A stretch of DNA of 64,000 nucleotides from Halomonas sp. GT (GTDB lineage Bacteria > Pseudomonadota > Gammaproteobacteria > Pseudomonadales > Halomonadaceae): NCBI RefSeq assembly GCF_002082565.1, contig NZ_CP020562.1, forward strand, positions 4,030,001 to 4,094,000, given 5' to 3'. The notes beneath the pieces are model-generated. The model saw only the letters and a list, made by a program, of their open reading frames with translations. It searched no databases and was not told the origin of the DNA. Positions 1-9,240 of the stretch are shown here, piece after piece; within the stretch, counting starts at the first letter, position 1; every line of letters begins with the position of its first letter. Both the position numbers and the translations under genes were made by a program.

Positions 1-332
1 AGCATGACAACACTGTCACGCATTGCTTCGGATGATTCCTGAATACGCGCAAGGGTGGCACGCAATCGATTCTGGGTAATCCGTTGACTCTTTTGATAGC
101 GATACAAGCGATCAAAAAGTTCGCCCCACATACCGCTTGCAGCAGGGGGTTCATCATGAGGGTGGAGCGTTAACCACTTAAAGAGTGCGCGCAGTTGGCG
201 CAGTTGATAAACCAAGCAAACGGCAAGGCCTGCAGCAAACCCAAGCCCTGACATACCTAGCAACCATCCGAGACAAGCCCCCAGGGCAGCTAACCATGCA
301 ATCCGCCATAATTCTCGGCTCCACAAGCGCAC
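1..332 (-). CDS. phoR: PhoR phosphate-sensor histidine kinase, N-terminal part
   Basis: This is the first 110 or so codons of the sensor kinase; the rest lies outside the window. The reading frame begins at a GTG three bases after the phoB stop, which is the usual phoB-phoR order. The visible protein has two short hydrophobic stretches near the N-terminus (around residues 10-45), then a charged linker rich in Arg and Gln (RLYRYQKSQRITQNRL) leading toward a PAS region. In the family, PhoR phosphorylates PhoB under phosphate limitation at the inner membrane. Identification rests on position and topology, because no kinase motif is in view. A downstream ATG is possible but would remove the first membrane segment. 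Confidence 0.8.
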   Translation of the reverse strand, partial: MRLWSRELWRIAWLAALGACLGWLLGMSGLGFAAGLAVCLVYQLRQLRALFKWLTLHPHDEPPAASGMWGELFDRLYRYQKSQRITQNRLRATLARIQESSEAMRDSVVM

Positions 333-334
333 CG

Positions 335-1024
335 TTACACCCGCGCGGAAAAACGGTACCCAGTGCCTCTCACCGTTTGAATGAGACTCTGGTGAGCTTC
401 CCCTAAGGCCTTACGTAGACGTCGGATATGAACATCTACTGTCCGCTCCTCAACATATACGTTACCGCCCCACACTTGATCGAGCAATTGGCTACGCGTA
501 TAGGCACGTTCTTGGTGCGTCATGAAAAATTGCAGCAAACGATATTCAGTAGGCCCCATTTCCAATGCCTTGCCGTAAGCACTTACACGGTGACTCACGG
601 GATCTAATAGCAAACCATTAATCTCGATAGGATCTTCGACGCCACGAGGGGTGGTACGTCGCAATACCGCTTTTAAGCGCGCTACCAGTTCACGGGGAGA
701 GAAAGGCTTGGTGATATAGTCATCCGCTCCAGCCTCAAGCCCCTGAATTTTATTATCTTCTTCGCCTTTAGCGGTTAACATAATGATAGGCACTTCGGCA
801 GTAGCTTCTTCGCGCTTTAAGCGCCTTGCAAGCTCAATACCGCTGGTACCTGGCATCATCCAGTCCAGCAAAAGTAGATCTGGCTGGTGGTCAACCATCA
901 TCGCGTGGGCATCCTGGGCGTTATCCGCTTCAAGCACGCGATAGTCAGCCATTTCCAGCGCCACTGCGATCATCTCGCGGATAGGCGCTTCATCATCGAC
1001 AATCAAAACGGTCTTGGCGGTCAT
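335..1024 (-). CDS. phoB: PhoB phosphate regulon response regulator
   Basis: 229-residue OmpR-family response regulator of normal PhoB length. The receiver domain (about 1-120) shows the acidic pair D10-D11, the phospho-acceptor D54 in [11 protein letters not shown]84 and K106 in DDYITKPF. The winged-helix output domain (about 130-229) carries [12 protein letters not shown] and ends GTGYRF. It activates phosphate-starvation genes when phosphorylated by PhoR, encoded immediately downstream. A Pho-box-like direct repeat precedes the gene, consistent with autoregulation. There is nothing unusual in the protein. Confidence 0.97.
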   Translation of the reverse strand: MTAKTVLIVDDEAPIREMIAVALEMADYRVLEADNAQDAHAMMVDHQPDLLLLDWMMPGTSGIELARRLKREEATAEVPIIMLTAKGEEDNKIQGLEAGADDYITKPFSPRELVARLKAVLRRTTPRGVEDPIEINGLLLDPVSHRVSAYGKALEMGPTEYRLLQFFMTHQERAYTRSQLLDQVWGGNVYVEERTVDVHIRRLRKALGEAHQSLIQTVRGTGYRFSARV

Positions 1025-1084
1025 TCCAGGGCCTCACGGTGTTCAATGAAAGGTAAATCAAAGACATGTCAGTGACGATAACAC

Positions 1085-1111
1085 CATGACTAGATGACAA
1101 TTCTATGACAT
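1085..1111 (-). promoter_or_regulatory. Candidate Pho box upstream of phoB
   Basis: On the minus strand, TGTCATAGAAT is followed by TGTCATCTAG and a third GTCAT, so TGTCAT-like half-sites recur about every 10-11 bp. This matches the known PhoB box (two CTGTCAT-type repeats 11 bp apart). It lies about 60-90 bp upstream of the phoB start, as expected for PhoB autoactivation. Confidence 0.7.
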
Positions 1112-1120
1112 AGAGGATAT

Positions 1121-2011
1121 TTAGCCAGTTATTGGCCACCAACTTAGTGCAATACCTGCAAAAATTAACAAACCAGACCAGTGATTATTAAGAAATGCCT
1201 GGAAGCAGCGGCCACGCTCACGACCAATCAGTAACCGTTGTTGGTGGACAAACGTGGCGGCCATAGCGGCTAGCCCAAGCCAGAAAAATCCCCCTAAACC
1301 AACACGCCACCCTACCCAGGCAAGCAGTCCCAGTGTTGCCACTTGTAGCACACCAATTATCAGACGGTCAGCGCTACCAAACAGCACCGCGGTAGATTTA
1401 ATACCAATTTTAAGATCATCATCGCGGTCGACCATGGCGTATTGGGTATCGTAGGCAACGGTCCACAACACATTCGCGCTAAACAATAACCATGCTTCAA
1501 ACGGGACATGACCCAATACCGCACCGAATGCCATGGGGATCGCCCAAGAGAACGCAGCCCCCAACACCACCTGAGGGAAATGGGTGTAGCGCTTCATAAA
1601 GGGGTAAATGAACGCTAATACAACACCGCCTATCGACAACAGCACCGTAAACCAGTTGGTCAATAGCACTAAAATGAAAGCAATAGCTACCAGCGCTATA
1701 AACAGCAGCTGTGCCTCGGTTTCACTGATACGCCCAGTGGCTAGCGGACGCTGCTTAGTGCGCTTTACATGGCCATCGAAATGGCGGTCAGCGTAATCAT
1801 TGACCACACAGCCCGCGGCGCGCATAACGTACACACCAGCAATAAAGATCAGTAGAACATTCCGGCCAGGCACGCCTTCTGCCGCTATCCACAGCGCCCA
1901 TAAGGTGGGCCACATCAATAGCCAAGTACCAATTGGGCGATCCAATCGCATTAAATGTAAAAAATCAGCCACTCGAGCCCATCCCGTTGGCCTCAACAGA
2001 GAACGGTCCAT
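1121..2011 (-). CDS. ubiA: 4-hydroxybenzoate octaprenyltransferase
   Basis: Integral inner-membrane prenyltransferase of 296 residues that attaches the polyprenyl tail to 4-hydroxybenzoate in ubiquinone synthesis. Both aspartate-rich, magnesium/diphosphate-binding motifs are present: NDYADRHFD at 71-79 and [12 protein letters not shown] at 188-199. [12 protein letters not shown] follows the first motif as in UbiA. Several hydrophobic helices fill the rest. It lies 34 bp downstream of ubiC on the same strand, so the two consecutive pathway enzymes are probably co-transcribed. Confidence 0.96.
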   Translation of the reverse strand: MDRSLLRPTGWARVADFLHLMRLDRPIGTWLLMWPTLWALWIAAEGVPGRNVLLIFIAGVYVMRAAGCVVNDYADRHFDGHVKRTKQRPLATGRISETEAQLLFIALVAIAFILVLLTNWFTVLLSIGGVVLAFIYPFMKRYTHFPQVVLGAAFSWAIPMAFGAVLGHVPFEAWLLFSANVLWTVAYDTQYAMVDRDDDLKIGIKSTAVLFGSADRLIIGVLQVATLGLLAWVGWRVGLGGFFWLGLAAMAATFVHQQRLLIGRERGRCFQAFLNNHWSGLLIFAGIALSWWPITG

Positions 2012-2045
2012 GCTTACCTCTCAAAAAGAAAACGCTGACGATAGC

Positions 2046-2648
2046 CTAGCGCGAAGGCAGGCCAAGATCATCTGCCATGGCGGATAAAAAATATTCCTGT
2101 ACCAATAGCGATAACCCACTGTGTTGAAACACTGAGCGCCGTCCCCATACGCTGTCTGAAAGAGAAGCGCACTGTTCAGCGACAAAGCGTGGCTGATGGC
2201 GGGTGGCGTAGAGTGGCCCGCGCACCAAGTCAGGCTGTTGAAACAACCAGCTACCTAGTGAGCGCTCGCCAAGTCCATCTAACCCCTTCCCTTGTAATTG
2301 ATTAAGTGGCGCTACCGAGCGTGCTACCACCCAGGGCTTATCGTCCAAACACAACGCTACTTCCCTCAGCCATGCATAGCAGCGTGGCTTAATACCCAAC
2401 GCTAGCGCTTCATCTCGTAGAGGTAGGCCAATCGTTTGTCGCAACAATTGCACCCGAAACGTGCTGACGCCACCTGCAACGATTAGCCGCGTCGTTAAGG
2501 AATCCGTCGATGCCACCCACTGCCACCACGAAGCGCTCATTGCAGGACGAGCCGCAGCAACAGGAAGCCAGTGAGGAAATAGCCGATAAGGAAGTAGAGA
2601 AGCTTGCCGAACAGTAGGGGCGATCACCAGGGTCTCCAAGGCGGTCAA
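2046..2648 (-). CDS. ubiC: Chorismate pyruvate-lyase
   Basis: 200-residue protein of the UbiC family, which splits chorismate into 4-hydroxybenzoate and pyruvate, the committed step feeding UbiA. Recognisable pieces are the central REVALCLDDKPWVVARSV segment, the LGSWLF motif after the LGERSLG loop, and RGPLYATRHQPRF near the C-terminus. It is the first gene of a ubiC-ubiA unit and divergent from the reductase gene at 2715. Confidence 0.93.
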   Translation of the reverse strand: MTALETLVIAPTVRQASLLPYRLFPHWLPVAAARPAMSASWWQWVASTDSLTTRLIVAGGVSTFRVQLLRQTIGLPLRDEALALGIKPRCYAWLREVALCLDDKPWVVARSVAPLNQLQGKGLDGLGERSLGSWLFQQPDLVRGPLYATRHQPRFVAEQCASLSDSVWGRRSVFQHSGLSLLVQEYFLSAMADDLGLPSR

Positions 2649-2714
2649 TACACAGAAAGCTAGTGTAACATGGTGACCTCACAGGCTTTTGTTCCGCCGA
2701 CTTTTGGTGATTGC

Positions 2715-3905
2715 ATGCCCGCACAAGAAATACCGCTATTTTCCCATTCATCACTGATTATTATTGGCACCGGTATGGCGGGGATTGGTCTTGCCCGCGC
2801 CCTACGCCGACAAGGCGATACACGTGCCATTACCCTCATCAGCGCCGATAGTGGCGATGATTACAGTAAACCGCTGCTTTCTACAGGCTTTGCGAAACGC
2901 TTAACGCCAGATCAGCTCGCCCAACGCGACGCCCACAGCGTCGCAGAAGAACTTAACGCTGAGTTAATTACCCACACCCAAGTCGTACACTTGCATGTGG
3001 ATAACCAGCGCATAGAACTCTGTAACGGCCAGCAACTCCACTATGACGATCTAGTGCTAGCCACTGGGGCGGCTCCCTATACGCCGTTCAGCCTGCCCGA
3101 AAATGTCGCCAAACGATGTTTCACGGTGAACGACTTAGACGAGTATCGCCAGTTTTATGCCGCATTAGGAGCAGCGTCTACTAAGCGTGTCGCGATTATC
3201 GGTGCCGGACTGGTGGGCTGCGAGTTCGCCAATGACCTTCATGCTGGCGGCCATCGAGTCACCCTCATTGCGCCAGAAAGCACACCACTGCAACGCCTGC
3301 TCCCCGAGCCGCTAGGCCGGGCGCTGGCTAATGCGTTCCAAGAAGCAGGCATCCAACTTGCGTTAGGGCATAACCTGCAAACACTGGCTCTTGACGCAGA
3401 TAACGCCCTCTCACTTCGCCTTGAGAATGGCGACCATTATGCTGCCGACATCGCGCTACTCGCCACCGGCTTAGTCCCGCGCATTCAACTTGCTGAAGCA
3501 GCAGGTTTGGCGGTCACCCAGCGCGGTATCGTTGTTGATCGCCAATTACGCACCTCTCAACCGAACATATTTGCGTTGGGGGATGTGGCTTGCGTTGAGG
3601 GAGTTAACGCTATGTACGTGCAGCCCTTACAGGCGAGCGTAAAAGCGCTGGCGTCGACACTTGCCGGAAAGCCAACCGGAGTCAGCTTTGGCGCGTGGCC
3701 CGTCATTGTGAAAACGCCGTTACTACCCGTGGTTGCCTACCCACCGATCACCACACCAGCACAGTGGAGAATTGAGGGAGAAGGCGGTGAAATGACAGCG
3801 ATTGCTGAAAATAAAGACGGTCGTTTGATTGGATTTGCGTTGACAGGCAGCTGCGTGAGAAGGAAAGTGGAGCTTTCCAGAGTAGCACCTGCACTGCTAG
3901 GCTGA
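2715..3905 (+). CDS. FAD/NAD(P)-dependent reductase, rubredoxin reductase type
   Basis: Class I pyridine-nucleotide-disulfide-reductase-fold flavoprotein of about 396 residues. It has an N-terminal FAD Rossmann motif (IIGTGMAGIGLARAL), a second NAD-binding GxGxxGxE-type motif (IIGAGLVGCEFA) mid-protein, and an FAD-binding NIFALGDVA toward the C-terminus. This fits rubredoxin:NAD+ reductase (RubB/AlkT). In Pseudomonas such a gene sits between ubiC and an HU gene, as here. A start at 2670 is open but has no ribosome site; ATG 2715 is preceded by GGTGA and leaves promoter room. No rubredoxin gene is next to it, so the electron partner is unknown. Confidence 0.85.
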   Translation: MPAQEIPLFSHSSLIIIGTGMAGIGLARALRRQGDTRAITLISADSGDDYSKPLLSTGFAKRLTPDQLAQRDAHSVAEELNAELITHTQVVHLHVDNQRIELCNGQQLHYDDLVLATGAAPYTPFSLPENVAKRCFTVNDLDEYRQFYAALGAASTKRVAIIGAGLVGCEFANDLHAGGHRVTLIAPESTPLQRLLPEPLGRALANAFQEAGIQLALGHNLQTLALDADNALSLRLENGDHYAADIALLATGLVPRIQLAEAAGLAVTQRGIVVDRQLRTSQPNIFALGDVACVEGVNAMYVQPLQASVKALASTLAGKPTGVSFGAWPVIVKTPLLPVVAYPPITTPAQWRIEGEGGEMTAIAENKDGRLIGFALTGSCVRRKVELSRVAPALLG

Positions 3906-4007
3906 TTCTCGCCGCTTTAACGGCTAGGCTAAAAAGCCACCAGCTGGGCAGTGCCTCTAACAACACTGATGAGCTTACGCTTGATTTTCACATAGGGAGA
4001 TACCTTT

Positions 4008-4280
4008 ATGCGCAAACCTGAACTCGCCGCCGCAATTGCTGAAAACGCTGATCTATCCAAAGACAAAGCAGGTCAAGTCCTGAACGTTATTTTGGACGAA
4101 ATCACTAACAGCGTTGCCAAAGGCGAAGATGTCGCTCTCATTGGTTTTGGAACGTTTACCGTGCGCCAGCGTGCCGCACGTACCGGCAAAAACCCACAAA
4201 CTGGCGCGCCTTTACAGATTCCCGCCAGCAAAAACGTTGCGTTCAAGCCCGGCAAAGCGCTTAAGGACGCCGTTTCCTAA
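4008..4280 (+). CDS. hupB: DNA-binding protein HU
   Basis: 90-residue HU-family histone-like protein. It shows the dimer core (MRKPELAAAIAE), the family signature GFGTFTVRQRAARTGKNPQ, the flexible DNA-gripping arm with its PxTG-type tip (NPQTGAPLQIP), and the C-terminal FKPGKALKDAV. It compacts and bends DNA in the nucleoid. A strong ribosome site (AGGGAG) precedes the ATG. The stop overlaps the next ATG by one base (TAATG), so the two genes are translationally coupled. Confidence 0.96.
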   Translation: MRKPELAAAIAENADLSKDKAGQVLNVILDEITNSVAKGEDVALIGFGTFTVRQRAARTGKNPQTGAPLQIPASKNVAFKPGKALKDAVS

Positions 4281-4636
4281 TGAAACTCAAGCTGACGCTG
4301 TGGCTACTGAGCTTATTGCTTAAAAGAGCCCTGCGACGCAAACCACGCTTTCGTGAGCAACTTGAGCGAATGCGTGGCTTGGACTGGGGTGTTGCCACGG
4401 AAGACCTCAGCATTGCCCGGTATTATCGAATGACGCCGAAAGGCATTGATACAGGCAAAGGGCTACCCGTTGACCTAGACCTTGAGCTTCGTTTTCGCGA
4501 TCAGGATGCCGCGTTGAAAATCCTTAAAAAGCCAACGCAACAGGCATTTCTGGATGGCATGGTAGCCGGTGAAGTCCGCCTAGTGGGCGACTCCGCCGAT
4601 ATGAACAAGCTTCAAAAGCTACTGAAAAATATGTAA
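4280..4636 (+). CDS. Small SCP2-like protein coupled to HU
   Basis: 118-residue protein of unknown function. Its N-terminus is hydrophobic then basic (MKLKLTLWLLSLLLKRALRRK), suggesting a membrane anchor. The C-terminal half (about 45-118), with alternating strands and GEVRLVGDSADMNKLQKLL, resembles an SCP2 sterol-carrier-type fold; that is a pattern-level impression. It starts inside the HU stop codon and is followed by a terminator, so it forms a two-gene unit with hupB. Confidence 0.7.
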   Translation: MKLKLTLWLLSLLLKRALRRKPRFREQLERMRGLDWGVATEDLSIARYYRMTPKGIDTGKGLPVDLDLELRFRDQDAALKILKKPTQQAFLDGMVAGEVRLVGDSADMNKLQKLLKNM

Positions 4637-4645
4637 TAACTAACT

Positions 4646-4672
4646 CGCCACCACAAGGTGGCGGGTTCCTTC
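4646..4672 (+). terminator. Hairpin after the HU unit
   Basis: CGCCACC and GGTGGCG pair across a four-base loop, 10 bp after the stop of the coupled gene. The following tract is only moderately T-rich (GGTTCCTTCC), so this is a plausible but not ideal intrinsic terminator. Confidence 0.6.
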
Positions 4673-4760
4673 CTAAGATTCTTCTTATTGCTCCTGCTAT
4701 CTTTCAAGCCAAACGCTCACTGACTAGGCTCTTGTTGCCAAGCCTTACGCTTGTTCGGCT

Positions 4761-4809
4761 ATGCTTTAAATAGTGATGCATGCTTTAAATAGCGATGCTT
4801 TAAGTAGCC
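4761..4809. repeat. Three imperfect 15-bp tandem repeats
   Basis: Three copies of [15 protein letters not shown] start at 4761, 4780 and 4795, with four extra bases between the first and second. They lie in the 278-bp spacer between the HU unit and the YccS-type gene. Function unknown; a small slippage-prone repeat or a regulator-binding array is possible. Confidence 0.6.
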
Positions 4810-4914
4810 ATTGAACACTACCGTTAAAAACGGTGGATAAAGACAAGCACACCCGCTTCCCTCTATACTAAGCATTAAACTAAAGTCTAAAAGAAGCGAC
4901 CCATTAGAGACTCT

Positions 4915-7146
4915 ATGCCTATTTCATTGCCCCTGCGGCGTCTATGGACCCTAGATAAGTTCGCCTACAGCCTGCGCGTGTTTATTGCGTTCAGCGGGGC
5001 ACTGCTGTTTAGCGGTTTTGCAGGTGACATCGCGCTGGTGATTCCGCTTTTTTTGGGCATTATTGCGAGTGCGCTTTCTGAAACCGATGACAGCTGGCAG
5101 GGGCGCTTACAGGCGCTAGTGGTGACACTTGCCTGCTTTGCATCGGCCTCGTTTGTTGTTCAGTGGCTCTTCCCTTGGCCGTGGCTGTTCGCAGCTGGGC
5201 TGGCAGTTTCTACCTTCACGTTAATTATGCTAGGTGCCATTGGTCAGCGGTACGCGACCATTGCGTCGGGCACGTTAATCCTATCGATCTACTCAATGAT
5301 CAACATTGAACAGCACGGTGGCGTGGATGCAGACGTGGCTTCCCGGCAGTTGCTGCTGCTTGCGGGAGCTGCGTGGTATGGGGTTATATCAATCCTATGG
5401 TGCGCCCTTTTTTCGCGACAGCCAGTTAAACAGAGCATGGCGCGGGTATATAAAGCGCTAGGTGAGTTTTTAATCTTGAAGTCTGCGCTGTTTGAGCCTG
5501 TCCGTGGGGTCGATCTAGAGGCGCGACGCGTGGCGCTAGCCAGGCAAAACGGCAAAGTCGTCGATGCCCTCAACCAAGCAAAAGAGATGATTTTTCGCCG
5601 CTTAGAGGGGCAGCGTGGCAGCCGCAAGCTGAACCGCTACTTACAGATTTACTTTATCGCCCAGGATATTCATGAGCGTGCAAGCTCTACCCACTACCCC
5701 TATAGCGCGCTCACCGACGCGTTTTTTCACCATGACGTGCTCTTTCGTTGCCAGCGACTCTTAGACCAGCAAGGCCGCGCCTGCCGCCAGCTAGCCAAAT
5801 CGCTATTGCTTAACCGCCCCTTCGGTCATGAACAGAGCGAGCAGGCACTGGCCGACCTACGCGCCTCTATCGACAACCTAAGCGAACGCGGTAAGCCAGA
5901 ATGGCGTCCGCTCATGCACCCGCTCAATGCCCTTGCCGATAACCTGTCTATCCTGGAAGCTCAGATTGCCAGTGCCCACAATCCAGACACCGACGATGAC
6001 CGTCGTGATAGCTCGCTTTACGACCGCTCCCCCTCCAGCGTGCTAGAAGCGTGGAAACGCGTTCAGCTAAATTTGACGTTGGGCTCACCCACATTTCGCC
6101 ATGCCGTGCGCTTATCCACCGCACTGTTAGTGGGCTATGGGTTGCTCCAGTGGCTTGATCCTGAACAGGGGTTTTGGATTTTGCTTACCACGCTGTTCGT
6201 CTGTCGCCCTAACTTTGCCACCACGCGTCGTTTTCTCTCACAGCGCATTCTCGGCACTGTGCTTGGCCTCATTGCGGGCTGGGCATCCATTAGCTTGTTC
6301 CCCCAAGCCAGTATACAAAGCATGATTGCGGTGGCTGCGGGCGTTTGTTTTTTTGCCAACCGCGAGCGTCACTACGTTATCGCCACCGCCTCTATCACAC
6401 TGCTGGTACTGTGCAGCTTTAACCAGGTCGGCGACGGTTTTAATCTGATCTTACCTAGGCTATTAGATACCTTGGTGGGTTCGTTGATTGCTGGGCTAGC
6501 GGTATTTTTTATTCTGCCTGACTGGCAAGGGCGTCGACTGTATCGGGAGGCCGCAAAAGTCCTCACCAACCACCGCCGCTATTTAGATGAGATTGTTCAC
6601 CAGTATGAAGAGGGAAAGCAGGACGATTTGGCTTACCGGTTAGCCCGCCGCAATGCCCACAATGCAGATGCAGCGTTCTCAACACTGCTCACCAATATGC
6701 TCCACGAGCCGGGGCACTATCGCAAACAGGATGCCGATAGCGGCCTACGCTTTCTAGTGCTGTCTAACACGCTGCTAAGCCATTTATCTGCCCTAGGCGC
6801 TCATCGCCATCAGTTGGCTGAAGATGAGGATGACGCTGCCTTAGTGCCCCTTGCCAAGCGCATCAGCGAGCTGCTGGAGCAACTGGCAGAGCAGCTCAAC
6901 AAGCGCCAGCCCGTCACGCCCCTAGCTGATCACGTCAACGACCTACTCGCGCAGCTAGAGCAGAATGCCTCAGATTCCTTCGATAAGAAGGGCTCAGAGG
7001 GAGGCGAACAAGCCATTGCCCTTTACCGTCCCATCCAAAGCCAGCTACGCCTGATTGCCGCGCAGCTAGGACCCCTTGGTGAAGCCGCCAACCGTTTAAC
7101 TAACGCCCCAGTAGAGAGCCACCAAGAAGTGAGCACCACTGCTTAA
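4915..7146 (+). CDS. yccS: YccS/YhfK-type FUSC-family inner-membrane protein
   Basis: 743-residue integral membrane protein with two blocks of six or so hydrophobic helices (about 15-170 and 395-530). Each block is followed by a hydrophilic cytoplasmic domain rich in Arg, Gln and Leu. This duplicated layout and the phrase HAVRLSTALLVGYGLLQW match the YccS/FUSC family, related to aromatic-acid exporters. The substrate is unknown. The long hydrophilic C-terminus (540-743) carries leucine-rich heptads. The gene is followed convergently by recG; no clear ribosome site is visible. Confidence 0.85.
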   Translation: MPISLPLRRLWTLDKFAYSLRVFIAFSGALLFSGFAGDIALVIPLFLGIIASALSETDDSWQGRLQALVVTLACFASASFVVQWLFPWPWLFAAGLAVSTFTLIMLGAIGQRYATIASGTLILSIYSMINIEQHGGVDADVASRQLLLLAGAAWYGVISILWCALFSRQPVKQSMARVYKALGEFLILKSALFEPVRGVDLEARRVALARQNGKVVDALNQAKEMIFRRLEGQRGSRKLNRYLQIYFIAQDIHERASSTHYPYSALTDAFFHHDVLFRCQRLLDQQGRACRQLAKSLLLNRPFGHEQSEQALADLRASIDNLSERGKPEWRPLMHPLNALADNLSILEAQIASAHNPDTDDDRRDSSLYDRSPSSVLEAWKRVQLNLTLGSPTFRHAVRLSTALLVGYGLLQWLDPEQGFWILLTTLFVCRPNFATTRRFLSQRILGTVLGLIAGWASISLFPQASIQSMIAVAAGVCFFANRERHYVIATASITLLVLCSFNQVGDGFNLILPRLLDTLVGSLIAGLAVFFILPDWQGRRLYREAAKVLTNHRRYLDEIVHQYEEGKQDDLAYRLARRNAHNADAAFSTLLTNMLHEPGHYRKQDADSGLRFLVLSNTLLSHLSALGAHRHQLAEDEDDAALVPLAKRISELLEQLAEQLNKRQPVTPLADHVNDLLAQLEQNASDSFDKKGSEGGEQAIALYRPIQSQLRLIAAQLGPLGEAANRLTNAPVESHQEVSTTA

Positions 7147-7161
7147 ATGCTCCATCACGCC

Positions 7162-9240
7162 CTAAACCTGTCCGTAGCGCCCGGCGGCTTCGCCTAACCA
7201 GCGCCGTACTAAGACAGCGGTGACCTCAGTGTTGCCTTGAAGCGCCTGAGCAAGGGCGGTGACACGCTCTAGCTGGTCGGCATCACGTTCAAGATCAGCA
7301 ATTTTCATCTGAGCCAGACCGGTTTGGCGAGTGCCGAGCACTTCGCCGGGGCCACGAATTTCCAAGTCCTTTTCAGCAATACGGAAACCGTCGGTGGTTT
7401 CGCGCATTACGCTCAGGCGCTCACGGGAGCTTTTCGATAACGGCGGGTGGTAAAGCAACACACAGAAGCTTTCCGTGCTGCCACGCCCTACTCGACCGCG
7501 CAGCTGGTGCAGTTGAGAGAGCCCCAGGCGTTCCGGGTTTTCGATAATCATCAGGCTGGCATTCGGGACATCTACACCCACTTCAATAACGGTGGTGGCC
7601 ACCAACAGGTCGAGCTCACCCGTTTTGAAGGCCTCCATCACCTCAACTTTTTCGCTGGCCTTCATGCGCCCGTGAATAAGACCAATAGCGAGTTCAGGTA
7701 GCGACTGGGTTAGCTCATCACGGGTGACTTCGGCGGCCTGACACTGCAGTACCTCAGACTCTTCAATCAACGTACACACCCAATAGGCCTGACGCCCATC
7801 ACTGCAGGCGTTGCGAATGCGTTCGACTACTTCGGGCCGCCGCTCATCAGATACCACCACGGTTTTAACCGGCGTACGCCCTGGCGGCAATTCATCAATT
7901 ACCGATACATCCAAATCAGCGTAAGCACTCATGGCCAGCGTGCGTGGAATTGGTGTGGCGGTCATGATCAGTTGATGCGGTGTTAGCCCGCCCGCTTCGC
8001 CTTTCTCGCGCAGTGCCAAGCGTTGATGAACGCCAAAGCGATGCTGTTCATCAATAATTGCCAACCCTAAACACTGAAAGTGTACGTCGCTCTGAAACAG
8101 CGCGTGGGTGCCCACCACCATACGGGCACGGCCATCGGCAATCGCGGCTTTGGCATCTAACCGTGCTTTACCTTTTAGCTTGCCTGCCAACCAAGCCACT
8201 TCGATGCCTAGCGGTTCAAACCAGGCTTTAAACGCCCGATAGTGCTGTTCAGCAAGAATTTCCGTAGGGGCCATCATCGCCGCCTGACAATTGCCCGCCA
8301 GCGCTGAAAGCGCCGCCATCGCTGCAACGACCGTCTTCCCCGAGCCAACGTCGCCCTGCACGAGCCGTAGCATCGGAGCGGGCCGCGCAAGGTCTAGGGT
8401 AATCTCTTCCATCACGCGGCGCTGCGCACCGGTAAGGGCAAACGGTAGTTGGGCTAAAAAGCGGGTTTGCAGGCTGCGGCCCGACGGCAGCGATGGCGCA
8501 CCATCCGCCTGAATACGTAACCGCACTTCACGCAGACTGAGTTGGTGAGCCAGTAGCTCTTCCAGTGCCAGCCTACGTGTGGCGGGATGATGGCCGTGGG
8601 CAAGCTGCTCAATGTCCACATCCGGTGGCGGTTGATGTAGCAGTTGCAGGCTAGCGTGTAACCCAGGCAGGTTGAACCGCTGGCGCAGGGCATCTGGAAT
8701 AACGTCCGGAAGTAACTCAGGGGAGCGCTGCAGTAGCGCAAGCGCTTGCTGGGTAAGTGCGCGCAAACGCGTCTGATGCAACCCTTCAGTGGTCGGGTAA
8801 ATCGGCGTGAAATACTCCTCAACCGGTGAATCGTTACCGCCGCTTAGCCGGTACTCAGGATGGTAAATTTCCAGCCCTGTTGCCCCCGCGCGCGCCTCCC
8901 CAAATGCACGCACAGTAACACCGGGGCGCATCTGTTGCTGCTGGGCAGGCGAAAAATGAAAAAAACGCAGGCTTAAAATACCGCTTCCATCGCGCACTCT
9001 GACTAACAAACTACGCCGACGTCCCTTAACAACATCGCACGCGGTGACTTCCCCTTCTATCACCGCCTCACTCCCTGCGCGCAGCAGGCCAATGGGCGTT
9101 AGCCGTGTACGGTCCTGGTAGCGCAACGGCAGGTGAAATAGCAGGTCGCTTACGCAGTCTATTCCCAATCGCGCCAACTTTAGCGCGAGCGCCTCACCAA
9201 CCCCTTTCAACGACGAAACCGGTGCAGAGAGGTCACTCAT
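7162..9240 (-). CDS. recG: ATP-dependent DNA helicase RecG
   Basis: 692-residue RecG of normal length. An N-terminal OB-fold wedge domain that grips branched DNA is followed by helicase domains with Walker A GDVGSGKT at 296-303, DEQH at 397-400, TATPIPRTLAM, and a C-terminal GRVGRG motif. It remodels stalled forks and Holliday junctions. Its ATG overlaps the oxyR stop as ATGA, so oxyR and recG are coupled, an order also remembered from Pseudomonas. Confidence 0.97.
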   Translation of the reverse strand: MSDLSAPVSSLKGVGEALALKLARLGIDCVSDLLFHLPLRYQDRTRLTPIGLLRAGSEAVIEGEVTACDVVKGRRRSLLVRVRDGSGILSLRFFHFSPAQQQQMRPGVTVRAFGEARAGATGLEIYHPEYRLSGGNDSPVEEYFTPIYPTTEGLHQTRLRALTQQALALLQRSPELLPDVIPDALRQRFNLPGLHASLQLLHQPPPDVDIEQLAHGHHPATRRLALEELLAHQLSLREVRLRIQADGAPSLPSGRSLQTRFLAQLPFALTGAQRRVMEEITLDLARPAPMLRLVQGDVGSGKTVVAAMAALSALAGNCQAAMMAPTEILAEQHYRAFKAWFEPLGIEVAWLAGKLKGKARLDAKAAIADGRARMVVGTHALFQSDVHFQCLGLAIIDEQHRFGVHQRLALREKGEAGGLTPHQLIMTATPIPRTLAMSAYADLDVSVIDELPPGRTPVKTVVVSDERRPEVVERIRNACSDGRQAYWVCTLIEESEVLQCQAAEVTRDELTQSLPELAIGLIHGRMKASEKVEVMEAFKTGELDLLVATTVIEVGVDVPNASLMIIENPERLGLSQLHQLRGRVGRGSTESFCVLLYHPPLSKSSRERLSVMRETTDGFRIAEKDLEIRGPGEVLGTRQTGLAQMKIADLERDADQLERVTALAQALQGNTEVTAVLVRRWLGEAAGRYGQV

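Noticed and set aside
2410..2754. 114-codon minus-strand frame across the ubiC start
   Set aside because: It overlaps ubiC in another frame and covers the divergent promoter; composition is not protein-like.
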